Source: Terriglobia bacterium (lineage in GTDB: Bacteria; Acidobacteriota; Terriglobia; Acidiferrales; UBA7541). From it: a stretch of 64,000 bases of DNA. Shown one piece after another: positions 50,696 through 59,741 of this stretch. The stretch covers positions 1 through 64,000 of the forward strand of contig JAIQFB010000012.1 of assembly GCA_020073485.1 (NCBI GenBank). Reading direction: 5' to 3'. Numbering within the stretch: the first letter of the stretch is position 1; each line of letters opens with the position of its first letter. A model generated the notes under the pieces. That model ran no database searches. It had not been told where the DNA came from and was given only the letters and a program-made list of their open reading frames with translations. Both the position numbers and the translations under genes were made by a program.

Positions 50696-51544
50696 ATGAG
50701 CCGTAAGCGCCATCCCAGGGAAATCGATCCGCCCTATCGCGATCCTCTCTTCATGGAAAGCCTGCCGGCCCGGCCCGTGCGCATCATGACCGAGTATATC
50801 GACCCGCTGGAACGCCTGCGCCGCGAGAAAGTGGGCGACACGATCGTCATGTTCGGTTCGGCGCGCATCCGTTCGCGCGAGCACGCGCTGGAGCACTTGC
50901 ACAAACTTCGGAAAGAAAAGCGGCGCCATGCCACGCTTGAATACCGGGCATCGCTGCGCGACGCCAAATCGGCCCTGGAGATGTCCCGCTACTACGAAGA
51001 GGCGCGCGAACTTTCCCGGCGGATTACGTCCTGGGCGATGTTGCTCGGAGACCATCCCCGGCGCTTCGTGATTTGCTCCGGGGGCGGGCCGGGAATCATG
51101 GAAGCTGCCAATCGCGGCGCCGCTGAGGCGGGAGGAAAATCCATCGGCCTGAGCATTCAGCTGCCCCACGAGCAGCGCCCCAATGACTACATCAGTCCCG
51201 AGCTGAGCTTCATGTTTCATTATTTCTTCATGCGCAAGCTATGGTTCGCGCAACTCGCCAAGGCGCTGATCGTGTTTCCCGGCGGCTTCGGCACGATGGA
51301 TGAATTTTGGGAAATGCTCACCTTGATGCAGACCGGCAAATTGCAACGCCGCAATCTGATCCTGATCTACGGGCGAAAATATTGGGATCGCGTGCTCGAC
51401 TGGAAACACATGCTGCGATGCGGAACCATCAGCCAGCGCGAATACGGCCTGCTGGAGTTTGCCGACACCGTGGACCAGGCCTTCGAGCGCGTGCGCGACG
51501 GCCTCGAAAAACACCACTTGGAGCCGGATACGCTGCTGCAGTAG
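50696..51544 (+). CDS. LOG-family (TIGR00730) Rossmann-fold protein
   Basis: ATG 50696 follows GTGGAGGT. The 282-residue protein has the LOG motifs ICSGGGPGIMEAANRGAAEA and VFPGGFGTMDEFWE (the PGGxGTxxE signature). This family includes cytokinin-activating phosphoribohydrolases and nucleotide 5'-monophosphate nucleosidases. The N-terminal 110 residues (RRHATLEYRASLRDAKSALE) form an extra helical region not in the minimal LOG protein, as in longer bacterial members. The substrate is unproven. Confidence 0.88.
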   Translation: MSRKRHPREIDPPYRDPLFMESLPARPVRIMTEYIDPLERLRREKVGDTIVMFGSARIRSREHALEHLHKLRKEKRRHATLEYRASLRDAKSALEMSRYYEEARELSRRITSWAMLLGDHPRRFVICSGGGPGIMEAANRGAAEAGGKSIGLSIQLPHEQRPNDYISPELSFMFHYFFMRKLWFAQLAKALIVFPGGFGTMDEFWEMLTLMQTGKLQRRNLILIYGRKYWDRVLDWKHMLRCGTISQREYGLLEFADTVDQAFERVRDGLEKHHLEPDTLLQ

Positions 51545-51689
51545 CGGACCGCGAGATCTCCGGAAAATTCCGATTTCGGATTCCATTTTACAGCGGACAA
51601 CCTTACCAGCTTCTTACACGATCAAACGTACTGTACGGGAAAGACCCCGGACCAGCCCCGGGCCACTGAACGCACCACGGAGGTGCTCC

Positions 51690-51983
51690 ATGGTCTGGAC
51701 CAAAACGCTCAAGCACACGGCTCTCGCAGCGGTTCTGGCAGGGGGAATTTTGCTTCTGGGGGGCGCACCCACGGCCCGCGCGGATAGTTTCGACAGTTGC
51801 CGCAGAAACATCGACAAATGGGAAGACCGGCTGGAGCGCGATATCCATCGCCACGGCGAATACAGCCGGCAGGCCGACCACGACCGCCACGAACTGGGCG
51901 AGGCTCGCGAGAGTTGCGAGCGGCGGTTTGGCGATCACTGGCGTGATCGTGATGATTACGTCCACGATGGCGATCGCCGTTGA
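51690..51983 (+). CDS. Small secreted highly charged protein
   Basis: ATG 51690 follows GGAGGT. The 97-residue product has a signal peptide (LAAVLAGGILLLGG, cleavage near ARAD) and a mature part rich in Arg, Asp, His and Glu with two Cys (SCRRNIDKWEDRLERDIHRH and ESCERRFGDHWRDRDDYV). The pattern predicts a short helical hairpin, possibly disulfide-bonded. Function unknown. A strong terminator follows. Confidence 0.7.
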   Translation: MVWTKTLKHTALAAVLAGGILLLGGAPTARADSFDSCRRNIDKWEDRLERDIHRHGEYSRQADHDRHELGEARESCERRFGDHWRDRDDYVHDGDRR

Positions 51984-52014
51984 TGGCGGGGCAATCTCCG
52001 CGGCATGGAAATAA

Positions 52015-52052
52015 AACGGGCCGGCCATGGTGGCCGGCCCGTTCTTGTTTTT
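52015..52052 (+). terminator. Strong intrinsic terminator
   Basis: ACGGGCCGGCCA and TGGCCGGCCCGT form a perfect 12-bp stem with a TGG loop, followed by TCTTGTTTTT. It ends the small secreted-protein transcript and, being palindromic, could also act on the convergent gene. Confidence 0.9.
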
Positions 52053-52073
52053 CCTCGATACTTCCGCGCTGCC

Positions 52074-52388
52074 TTAGTTTGACGATGTAACCAGTTCCTC
52101 GGAAAACACGCTTTCAAAGCGCCGTTTCTCGTCCTGGTCGTGCAGCATGACCACCGGGGCGATCCGCAGCGAATGGCGGCAAGAACGGCACGCGGCCATC
52201 TCGCCCTGCAAGTCCTGAAGGAACCCATCGGTAAAGTGATATTGATCGTGCGTGCGCCGCGCCGCCTTCATGCCACGCTCCCCGCAGTAAGGACAGTTGT
52301 ATTCCAATGTGTCCTCCTGAGGATCGCGGCCCAGCGCGGCCCAACCCGTATAACGAACTCCAACCGCCTCTTTCGAATGAAGACTCAT
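52074..52388 (-). CDS. Small protein with two CxxC zinc knuckles
   Basis: The chosen start at 52388 gives 104 residues beginning MSLHSKEAVGVRYTGWAALG. Residues NCPYCGERG and ACRSCRHS form two CxxC knuckles about 35 residues apart, suggesting a zinc ribbon. No signal peptide is present, so it is cytoplasmic. Upstream in-frame codons lack gene-like features. Function unknown. Confidence 0.65.
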   Translation of the reverse strand: MSLHSKEAVGVRYTGWAALGRDPQEDTLEYNCPYCGERGMKAARRTHDQYHFTDGFLQDLQGEMAACRSCRHSLRIAPVVMLHDQDEKRRFESVFSEELVTSSN

Positions 52389-52787
52389 GACCTGTATACC
52401 TTCCCTGTTCCGTCGAGTTCCGCGGTTCACTTTCCCCCTGCGGGCGAAACGAGCAGCGTGAAAGCGGATCCCGCACCCAATCAGCAAATATGAGTATGTG
52501 ATGCGCGAAGATGGGGAATTGGTGCATTTAGGATGAAAATCGCAATTTATTGATAACAGGTAGGTTAGTGAATTGGTGGGCGGCGATGGCACGTCCCGGG
52601 CGCAATCGGGAACTTCGCGCACCCTCCGGTGTCCAACTTACCGAGGGCGCGCTCCTCATCATCCCTGCGAATGGCGGCGTCCCGGGCACCTCGGGGCGCC
52701 GCCGGAATCGGGCGCGGACCCGCTCAGGCGGACCCGCGTATGACAGGTGTGGGCTCTACTTGGAGCCCACCTAATGAAGGAGCGTCC
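52389..52787. other. Divergent intergenic region before the TonB gene
   Basis: About 400 bases without a convincing gene. It contains a perfect small hairpin GTGGGCTC-tacttg-GAGCCCAC at 52749-52770 just upstream of the TonB start, similar in core to the type D palindromes. Promoters could not be assigned with confidence. Confidence 0.5.
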
Positions 52788-53585
52788 ATGCAACCAGACA
52801 AGAAAGAGAACGAACTCGAACCCGCAACACCGCACAATTCGCTTGATCGCTGCCTGGTCGATGGTGACGCAGCCGCGATGTCGAGCGGGCGCCGCCGGCG
52901 GCGCAAGGCGCTCGCCATTTCGTTTGCCATCGAGAGCGCCGCACTTGCGCTGCTAATCGCAGTCCCGATTTTGACCGGCGTTGCCCAACCAAATCCTTTC
53001 AGGTCCACTTCCGGAATAGATTTCCTCATCGTGACACACCCGCATGACGCTGGACAATATGACGCCATTGCGAAGACCCATCCAGTGAACCATCCCGCCG
53101 GCTGGATTCCGTTCACCGCGGGCAAAATTCCTCGACATTTGAAACCGGTGACGGAAGACGCGGCAGACAACGCCGATGGAGGCGAGGAATGGATCATTGG
53201 GCAGGCCGGCAACGACGTGCCAACCATCAGTAACCTATCGTTAGCGAACCCGGTACTGCCACCTCCAAGCACAATCAAAAAACCGGAAGAAAAACGTCCC
53301 CTGAAGATGAGCGAAGGTGTGGAGCAGGCGCAGTTGATTTCGCGCATCGAGCCTCGCTACCCGGCTCTGGCCGCGCAAATCAAAATGGAAGGCACCGTTG
53401 TTCTGCATGCGATCATCTCCCGCGACGGCAGCATCACCGCGCTCAATGTCATCAGCGGGTCGCCGTACTTCGTGAAGGCCGCGCTGGACGCCGTCCACCA
53501 GTGGCGATATCGGCCCACGTTTCTCAACGGCGAGCCGGTGGAGGTCGAGACCACGATCACGGTGATTTTTCGGTTGCAGCAGTAG
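52788..53585 (+). CDS. Energy transducer TonB-family protein
   Basis: The 265-residue protein has a basic N-terminus, one transmembrane segment (AISFAIESAALALLIAVPIL) and a C-terminal TonB domain. That domain reads ISRIEPRYPALAAQIKMEGT, then VLHAIISRDGSITALNVISG and AALDAVHQWRYRPTFLNGEP. TonB proteins pass proton-motive energy to outer-membrane receptors such as the one at 32859. The periplasmic spacer is short and not strongly Pro-rich. ATG 52788 follows AAGGAGCG. Confidence 0.88.
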   Translation: MQPDKKENELEPATPHNSLDRCLVDGDAAAMSSGRRRRRKALAISFAIESAALALLIAVPILTGVAQPNPFRSTSGIDFLIVTHPHDAGQYDAIAKTHPVNHPAGWIPFTAGKIPRHLKPVTEDAADNADGGEEWIIGQAGNDVPTISNLSLANPVLPPPSTIKKPEEKRPLKMSEGVEQAQLISRIEPRYPALAAQIKMEGTVVLHAIISRDGSITALNVISGSPYFVKAALDAVHQWRYRPTFLNGEPVEVETTITVIFRLQQ

Positions 53586-53625
53586 GGCCGCAAATCTATA
53601 CAGAGAAGGGCCGAAGGATTCGGGC

Positions 53626-53674
53626 GCGGGCTCTACTTTTACGCCGAACGCTTCAAGTGAAGCGTGGAGCCCGC
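53626..53674. repeat. Dispersed palindrome, type D, copy 1
   Basis: GCGGGCTC and GAGCCCGC ends with an inner ACGCTTCA/TGAAGCGT stem form a 49-bp imperfect hairpin. Outer AAGGGCCGAAG and CTTCGGCCCTT arms extend it. The same 49-bp sequence occurs in reverse orientation at 58631-58679 with four differences. Confidence 0.85.
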
Positions 53675-53767
53675 ACGGAATCCGGTGCTTCGGCCCTTGC
53701 GATTCCCGGCGCGGCCCCTCCTCTAGCTCGCCGGGAGAGTCCGAATGGGAGTCATGGTTTGACCTAT

Positions 53768-53794
53768 GTAGCGCCTGCTTCAGGCGGGCGCTAC
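53768..53794. repeat. Short palindrome near the outer-membrane gene
   Basis: GTAGCGCC and GGCGCTAC enclose GCCTGCTTCAGGC, giving a compact hairpin whose core resembles type B palindromes. It lies 17 bases after the end of the minus-strand outer-membrane gene. Confidence 0.65.
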
Positions 53795-53810
53795 ACGAGC
53801 CATTCACAAA

Positions 53811-54359
53811 CTAGAACCGGAAGACCACGCCAGCGGAATACCGGAAATTGTTCCAGTTCACTTGGTTAGTGGATGTGGGGATGCGTGTCAACAGATAGTC
53901 CACCTGGCCGAGGCGAATTCCAAAGTGGTGAGTCGCGTTCCAATCGAGGCCCGCTCCCGGGCTGAACGCAAAGGTGTAGTGAGTGTTTGGTGTTTGATTG
54001 AATCCGGGATCCGTGCGCACGACTCCGGCAAGCGCCTGCACGAAGGGAGAAAGGCTGGAGCGTTGAAAGAACGCAATCTTGGGGCCGGCCAGAAACGTCA
54101 GGGCGGTTGCGCTCACGCTGGTGTTGCCGATCGTGGTGGCATGGATTCCTCCTACTTCGCCAACCAAGCCGGCCCAACTGGTGAGATTCAACGCCACCGA
54201 ACCCACGCCGCCATTGGCGTTGAACGCGGAGGCCGAGACGCCGGGGCCTGTATGAACGTAGGAATATCCTCCGAACAGATCCACTCTTGGAACATCCTGT
54301 GCCGCAGCGCCAACGCTCGCCAGACACACCAATCCCAGTACGCATAAAAGTTTACGCAT
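53811..54359 (-). CDS. Small outer-membrane beta-barrel protein
   Basis: The start at 54359 follows GGGGAG. The 182-residue protein has a signal peptide (to AAAQ) and alternating hydrophobic beta-strands (VDLFGGYSYVHTGPG, SVALNLTSWAGLVGEVGG, HTHYTFAFSPGAGLDWNAT-type and VNWNNFRYSAGVVFRF), ending in a terminal Phe as expected for outer-membrane barrels. It resembles OmpX/porin-like small barrels. No specific substrate can be named. Confidence 0.8.
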   Translation of the reverse strand: MRKLLCVLGLVCLASVGAAAQDVPRVDLFGGYSYVHTGPGVSASAFNANGGVGSVALNLTSWAGLVGEVGGIHATTIGNTSVSATALTFLAGPKIAFFQRSSLSPFVQALAGVVRTDPGFNQTPNTHYTFAFSPGAGLDWNATHHFGIRLGQVDYLLTRIPTSTNQVNWNNFRYSAGVVFRF

Positions 54360-54538
54360 GTTTCGTATCTCCCCTTGATTTATGAAATTCGGATGCTGCG
54401 AAACGCCGCAGATCCCTGATGAACGAAACGGAGAACCCCACCCTGAGGGATCCGAAATCGTTCGAAACAAGCGACTACTGTTCGAACGGGAATTGAGATG
54501 CACCATTTTGGTGCAACGGTTGCCCGCGAAAAAAGAAT

Positions 54539-57400
54539 TTACAGTAGGGGTTCGCCGGCGTAACGCTCGATGGCTTCGCGCGCCGCATCGCGCACGCGCA
54601 CGATTTCCTGCCATTTCGATGCGTCGGACTGTGGAATGATCGCGGGGCAGATTGTGATGGTGATATCGCCGCGACGCGGGAGCACGGTGCCGTCGCGAAG
54701 CGCGCGGCGCGTCCCGGCAAGCGCTACCGGCATGATCGGACGGCCCGCCGCAACGGCTGCCTGGAACGCGCCGAGATGAAAATCCCGCAAGCCCGCCTGC
54801 GCGGTGAATGTTCCTTCCGGAAAAACAAAAACGGATTCGCCGTCGCGCAACGCCTGCTCGATCTGTTGCGCTTGTCGCAGACGCGCCTCGGAATTTTCAC
54901 GGTCGAAGTAGAAATGTCCGAGTTTGCGGAGAAACGTCCCGATCAGCGGCATCGAGGCCACTTCACCCTTGGCAACGAAATGGTAATCCGTGCCCAGAGC
55001 GGCCATCAGCACCAGCACATCCGCGAAACTGGCATGATTGGAGACGAACATGCGCGGCACATTTTCCCGCAGCAACTCGCGGCCCTCGACGCGAACGCGC
55101 CAGCCCGCCAACTTCAGATACGTCCGCAGCGTTGCCGTCGTGATGCGCCCCGCGGCTATTCGGAAAGGAAAAATCAGCACGAAAATCCATGCGGGGAAAA
55201 GCACCAGGCCGAACACCACCAGCGCGTAGCATCCATACGCGATTTCAGCAGCGCGGCGCAGCGCAGCGCCGATTCGCCCGGCGGCGGACGCAGCCGCCAG
55301 CCGCGCGATCTGCATCCAGGCCGGTGGAGCGCCGGCGTCCAGAGTGCCCGCAAGAAACCGCTGTTTGGTCGTGTCGCGCCGAAGTTTTCCGCTGGAGGTT
55401 TTCGGAATGGCGTTCGGCGCGACGACTTCCACGACGTCCGGCGGCAGGCCGATCATGGACGCAACTTGCGCCGTGATGGCCTGCGCGATCCGCGCGCGCC
55501 CCGCCGACTCCCTGTCTCTTGATTCCGCGACAATCACCAGCCGCTCGGTGCCCGTTGCAGGATTTGCCGCTCCGAACGCGACCACGCAGCCCTTGCGCAC
55601 TCCCGGGACGCGCGCCACGCCGTCTTCGATTTCGTGTGGATACAGGTTGTGTCCCGCATGAATGATGATGTCCTTCACGCGGCCAGTAATGTAAAACTCA
55701 CCATCGGCCCGGTACGCCCGGTCGCCGGAGTTAATCCAGCCTTCTTCGGAATTTCGGGGAAACAATGCCGCCGTGGCCGCTTGGTTCCGGTAATACCCTT
55801 GCGTGGCGGAAGGCCCGCGAAACCAGAGCTGCCCTTCGACGCGGTCCCCGGCATCCTCTCCCTGCTCATCCGCGATGCGCACTTCTTGTCCCGGAAGGGG
55901 AACGCCGACGGAAACAAATGACATCACGTCCGGATCTTCATCCGCAACGCCGGGCGCTGCAGGCACCGCGCGTCCCGCCTGTGCGAATGCGGCGCGCTCC
56001 AGGCGGTCCACTCGCGGACTGCGGCCCAGGGGCGGAAACGTAACTGCCAGGGAAGATTCCGCCAGACCATACACAGGCAAAAGCGCTTCGCGGCGGAATC
56101 CGTAGCGCGCAAAGCGCGAAGCGAAACGGTCGAGCGTTGCGGGAAGAACAGGTTCGGCCCCGTTCAGCGCCGCCCGCCAGGCGCTCAGGTCGAGCTGCTG
56201 CAACTCTTCCTCGGAAATTTTCGCGGCTGCCAATTCGTAAGCAAAATTCGGCGCCCCGCCAAGGGTGGCGCGATACTGATGAATGGCGCGCAGCCAGCGC
56301 ACGGGCCGCGAAAGAAACGCCAGCGGCGAAAGCACCACCACGGGGATGCCAAAATACAGCGGCATGAGCCACGCCCCAATCAGTCCCATGTCGTGATATA
56401 GCGGCAGCCAGCTCACGCCCACGTCGTCGGAACGCAAGGCGAGCGCCGCGCCGATCGCGCGCACGTTGGCCAGCAGATTGGCATGAGTCAGCATCACGCC
56501 CTTGGGATGGCCCGTCGAGCCGGAGGTGTATTGCAGCAGCGCCAGATTGTCGGCGCGCGAATGCAATTCCATCCCCAGCGGAACCGGGGCGCGCGATGCG
56601 ATCAGGGCATCGGCGGTGGCGACATCTTCCAGTGACGCCACGCGCGGCTTCAGCATTTTGGCCACGCTGGCTGCTTCCTTAAAAGTTACCAGCAACCGCA
56701 CTCCGGCGTTTGCCAGAATCGCCCCTTGCCTCTCCGCGTATTCCGCGATGCGATCGGCGCGAAACGGGGGGTAAATCGGCACCGGCGTCGCTCCGGCCAG
56801 CAGCACGCCCGCAAAGATCAGGAAAAAGTCGCGCGACGTCGGCAGCATCAGCGCCACGCGGTCGTCGTGCCCGATTCCGCGCTTGGCCAGGTCCGCCGCC
56901 ACGCGCTCGGCCCCTTCGAGCAACTCGCCGAACGTCAGAGTCGGGCTCTCGCCCTCGTCCTCGTAAAAAATCAGATGCGTTCGGGACGCGTCCTCGCGGC
57001 CACGCAGGCGCAGCACTTCCTGGAACGTCGCCGCGGCGGGAAATCCTGGTGCAATTTCATGGGATGGTTTGGCGGAAACATCGCCGGAGATTTCCGTTCT
57101 CGGCGCGGAAGACGTTGCGGATTTCCCCGAGGAGCCCGCCAGCGCGGCGATCAAGTCCTGGACCGTCTCGGCTTCGGCCAGAACGCATTCGTCCAAATGC
57201 GCGCCGAACGCTTTTTCCAGGCGTACTAGCAATTCCACGCGTTCCAGGCTGCCAAGGCCCAATTCGCGCTCCAGGTGCGCCGCCGGGCCAACTAAAGTCA
57301 GCGCCGACTGGTGGCCCAGCTCGGAGACGAGCATGCGCACGATATCGAGCAGGCGTCCCTGGTCTTCGACCGCGTCAAATTGCCGTACGGGAGACGCCAT
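54539..57400 (-). CDS. Acyl carrier-acyl-AMP ligase-acyltransferase fusion protein
   Basis: The 953-residue protein joins three modules. Residues 1-90 are an acyl carrier domain with GLGSLERVELL (Ser51 as phosphopantetheine site; the usual Asp before Ser is Gly). Residues about 115-700 are a fatty acyl-AMP ligase with YTSGSTGHPKGVML, WLPLYHDMGLIGAWL and GRVKDIIIHAGHNLYPHEIE. The C-terminal part, after two hydrophobic helices, is a PlsC-type acyltransferase with NHASFAD (about 787) and FPEGTF (about 860). It could activate a fatty acid, hold it and transfer it to a lysophospholipid or similar acceptor. ATG 57400 follows GGGGA. Confidence 0.88.
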   Translation of the reverse strand: MASPVRQFDAVEDQGRLLDIVRMLVSELGHQSALTLVGPAAHLERELGLGSLERVELLVRLEKAFGAHLDECVLAEAETVQDLIAALAGSSGKSATSSAPRTEISGDVSAKPSHEIAPGFPAAATFQEVLRLRGREDASRTHLIFYEDEGESPTLTFGELLEGAERVAADLAKRGIGHDDRVALMLPTSRDFFLIFAGVLLAGATPVPIYPPFRADRIAEYAERQGAILANAGVRLLVTFKEAASVAKMLKPRVASLEDVATADALIASRAPVPLGMELHSRADNLALLQYTSGSTGHPKGVMLTHANLLANVRAIGAALALRSDDVGVSWLPLYHDMGLIGAWLMPLYFGIPVVVLSPLAFLSRPVRWLRAIHQYRATLGGAPNFAYELAAAKISEEELQQLDLSAWRAALNGAEPVLPATLDRFASRFARYGFRREALLPVYGLAESSLAVTFPPLGRSPRVDRLERAAFAQAGRAVPAAPGVADEDPDVMSFVSVGVPLPGQEVRIADEQGEDAGDRVEGQLWFRGPSATQGYYRNQAATAALFPRNSEEGWINSGDRAYRADGEFYITGRVKDIIIHAGHNLYPHEIEDGVARVPGVRKGCVVAFGAANPATGTERLVIVAESRDRESAGRARIAQAITAQVASMIGLPPDVVEVVAPNAIPKTSSGKLRRDTTKQRFLAGTLDAGAPPAWMQIARLAAASAAGRIGAALRRAAEIAYGCYALVVFGLVLFPAWIFVLIFPFRIAAGRITTATLRTYLKLAGWRVRVEGRELLRENVPRMFVSNHASFADVLVLMAALGTDYHFVAKGEVASMPLIGTFLRKLGHFYFDRENSEARLRQAQQIEQALRDGESVFVFPEGTFTAQAGLRDFHLGAFQAAVAAGRPIMPVALAGTRRALRDGTVLPRRGDITITICPAIIPQSDASKWQEIVRVRDAAREAIERYAGEPLL

Positions 57401-57584
57401 GAACAGTTCCCCAATGTTCGCGAGCAGATTGGAAGGGCGTTTCTGTGCGTAGGCTAGCACGCGGGCGAGCGGCGGTTCAATAGAATCGCATGGCCGGCGA
57501 AATATTTCTAAAAGTCCTCGAATCGGCCTCTTATCGTCGGTTTCCGTGGATCGCCCCCATACAGTCTGCGCAAAGACCTAAACA

Positions 57585-57682
57585 CCGTCATTCCGAACCC
57601 GCTTTTTGGGTGAGGTATCCCTCTTTCTTTGGCGGCTAGACCAGGAGGGATTCCTCACCCGCAGGAGCGGGTTCGGAATGAC
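57585..57682. repeat. Dispersed palindrome, type C, copy 1
   Basis: Perfect 18-bp outer arms CGTCATTCCGAACCCGCT and AGCGGGTTCGGAATGACG, with an inner near-perfect pair GGGTGAGGTATCCCTC / GAGGGATTCCTCACCC. The whole 98 bases folds into one long hairpin. A second member is at 63470-63572. Confidence 0.88.
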
Positions 57683-57733
57683 GAAGTTTTGAAGCTTTCG
57701 CCAAGGGGACAATTTTCAGTTTTTTTCGCAGCC

Positions 57734-57742
57734 TGCTAGACT
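57734..57742 (+). promoter_or_regulatory. Extended -10 promoter element
   Basis: TG-C-TAGACT is an extended -10 element 50 bases before the start of the AhpD-like gene, with no clear -35. It lies just after a type C palindrome. Confidence 0.45.
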
Positions 57743-57791
57743 GTCGCGGACCAAAATGCTCCGGGTGAGGAGCAAAAACAGGAGACCAAGC

Positions 57792-58325
57792 ATGGGAGTT
57801 GTGAACCCTTTAACGAAGGAACAGGCCGCGCCGGAAGTGCACGGAGCATTCGACAAACTTTCCGCGCGATCGGGCAAAGTGCCCAACATTTTCGCGGCCA
57901 TGGCGCACCGCCCGGCCGTTCTGAACACGTTTCTTCCCCTGTATGCGGCCATCGTCAATCAGGGAACTGTCGATGCAAAGTACAAGGAACTGGCCTACCT
58001 GCGCGCCTCGATGGTGAACGGATGCGAATACTGCACGCGAGCGCATATTGCGTCGTCCAAGCGCGCCGGGGTCACCGCCGAACAAGTCGCGGCGCTGGCG
58101 TTTTACCAGCGCAGCCCGCTGTTCGATGAAAAAGAAAAGGCCACCATCCTGTACGCCGACCGTGTAACGCGCGGCGCAGCGGGAATCCGCTCCCAGGAAC
58201 TTCAGGAATTGAGCAAGTATTATGACGAAGGCCAGATCGTTGAGTTGACGATGGTCGTTTGCATGGCGAATTTCACCAATCGTTTCAACGATGCGCTGGA
58301 AAACATTCCTGACCTGGGGGTGTGA
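57792..58325 (+). CDS. AhpD/carboxymuconolactone-decarboxylase-like protein
   Basis: The 177-residue protein has the AhpD-fold motif ASMVNGCEYCTRAHIASSKR with Cys78, Cys81 and His85, which in AhpD form the peroxidase or disulfide-reductase centre. Preceding elements (NQGTVDAKYKELAYLRAS) match the CMD family. It is probably a redox protein for peroxides or a related stress role rather than a true decarboxylase. ATG 57792 follows AGGAGACC. Confidence 0.85.
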   Translation: MGVVNPLTKEQAAPEVHGAFDKLSARSGKVPNIFAAMAHRPAVLNTFLPLYAAIVNQGTVDAKYKELAYLRASMVNGCEYCTRAHIASSKRAGVTAEQVAALAFYQRSPLFDEKEKATILYADRVTRGAAGIRSQELQELSKYYDEGQIVELTMVVCMANFTNRFNDALENIPDLGV

Positions 58326-58392
58326 AAAGAAGCGGGGACGGCTCGCCCCGACGGAGTCGGGGCGAGCAGGCCCAAATGCTCAGCTCGGACGG

Positions 58393-58611
58393 CTACCTTG
58401 GGCGCCCGGAGGGACGGCCCGACGGACGGTAACTGCCCAGCGAGCGAGGACGCATCCGCATGCGTGGGGCAAGCGGAGGCGGTACGTTGTGCAGCGGCGC
58501 GCTACAGTTGCTGCAAAGTTCTCCACCGGACGCGCCCGCGCGCAGCCAGTGCCCTCGTGCCGCGCATTCCGGATTGATGCATTGCACAGTCCAGCCTGGC
58601 AAATACTGCAC
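58393..58611 (-). CDS. Small zinc-ribbon protein
   Basis: The 72-residue protein begins at GTG 58611 after AAAGGGGGAA. It has CINPEC and CSNC knuckles 17-18 residues apart (VQCINPECAARGHWLRAGAS, then LCSNCSAPLHNVPPPL) and a Pro/Arg-rich basic tail (RMRMRPRSLGSYRPSGRPSG). The pattern suggests a nucleic-acid- or protein-binding zinc ribbon. It may be real or a conserved-looking artefact; the codon bias supports a gene. Confidence 0.55.
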   Translation of the reverse strand: MQYLPGWTVQCINPECAARGHWLRAGASGGELCSNCSAPLHNVPPPLAPRMRMRPRSLGSYRPSGRPSGRPR

Positions 58612-58630
58612 TGTTTCCCCCTTTATTTCG

Positions 58631-58679
58631 GCGGGCTCCACACTTCACTTGAAGCGTTCAGTGTAAAAGTAGAGCCAGC
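58631..58679. repeat. Dispersed palindrome, type D, copy 2 (inverted)
   Basis: It is the reverse complement of the copy at 53626-53674 over 49 bases with four differences. It lies upstream of the zinc-ribbon gene and includes part of the region where translation might otherwise be extended. Confidence 0.8.
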
Positions 58680-59053
58680 ACCCGCTGGTATTTCGCGCAA
58701 TCTTTTTCCGACCCGGCTCCCCCTGATTCCTGCGAACCCGAAAATCATCGGGAAAAGTTGCCAGGATTTTGCGCTTCGGCTCTTGTGGCGTCAAGAGCAA
58801 AGATACAATTCCTAGTGGTGCGGTTGCAAACCGGCCCATCCGACACACCGAAGTTCGCGCTCCCGGCCCTGCGGCCCGCTGGAATTTTTGTGCTCCCTCC
58901 CTATCTCGGCAGATGTACGTTCGCCCTTTACAACTTTTCCTCGCTTGCCCACAATCTGTGCTTCCGGTGGGGGATGCCGCGCAAACTTCTGGAAAGGTTC
59001 ATGAAAAAAATCCAATCCGGGCGAGTGCGGCAGCAATGGCGGACTAATTTCCG
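58680..59053. other. Intergenic region, nothing identified
   Basis: About 370 bases between a type D palindrome and the next gene. Short overlapping open frames are present but have no ribosome site, homology or codon bias to support them. No strong promoter or structured RNA was recognised. Confidence 0.4.
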
Positions 59054-59524
59054 ATGAGAAAATTTTCTGGAGCATGCCTGGTTGCGCTGCTGCTGACCGT
59101 TGCGGCACCGTCCCCGCGCGCGCAGCAAACGGCCCCGCCCGCCGCGCCGGACAAACCATCTCCAGCGGCGACGCCCGGCACCGCTCCGGCAGCTCATCCG
59201 TTGCCGGTGCACCGCTTCTGGGACCGCGAAAACGATTTGCTGTTTGCCGCGGTGGGCGCGGGTCGGGCTTTCGACTACGCCTCAACTCTGAACCTTCGCC
59301 GCCGGGGCATCGACGAAGTCTTTCTGACCAACTCAATCGTGGACAATCATCCCCTGTTCGGCGGAATCGAGGCGGCCGCCACGGCGGCTTCCATCGGCGT
59401 TTCGTACCTGTTCCATACCACCGGGCATCATCGTCTCGAGCGCTGGACTTCGGCCATTCATTTCGGCGTGGCCACCGGGGGAGCCATACGCAACTACGCG
59501 CTCAAGACGCCGCATCCGGGGTGA
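59054..59524 (+). CDS. Exported protein with two membrane-like segments, unknown
   Basis: The 156-residue protein starts with a signal peptide (CLVALLLTVAAPSPRAQ) and a Pro/Ala-rich linker (to about residue 48). The domain has RFWDRENDLLFAAVGAGRAF, DYASTLNLRRRG, IEAAATAASIGVSYLFHTTG and HHRLERWTSAIHFGVATGGA, which read as moderately hydrophobic helices. No catalytic motif is recognised. It may be membrane-associated. Confidence 0.65.
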   Translation: MRKFSGACLVALLLTVAAPSPRAQQTAPPAAPDKPSPAATPGTAPAAHPLPVHRFWDRENDLLFAAVGAGRAFDYASTLNLRRRGIDEVFLTNSIVDNHPLFGGIEAAATAASIGVSYLFHTTGHHRLERWTSAIHFGVATGGAIRNYALKTPHPG

Positions 59525-59741
59525 GAGGAGCGCCGCGCTTGCGCCTGCTCGGCGGGTTGGATCATACTCCGCGCACTGCGCCGGGAATTCCTCACAGGGG
59601 AGCAGCAACGCCGGGGAAGATTTCAAGAACTCGTCCCACGGATTGCGCCCAACGGAGCGCGATGCATTTTTCAATGGCTAAACCCGGCTTTTATCCGCAA
59701 TCTAATGTCGCGGCCTCAGCCGCGACCCACAAAGCTCGAAT

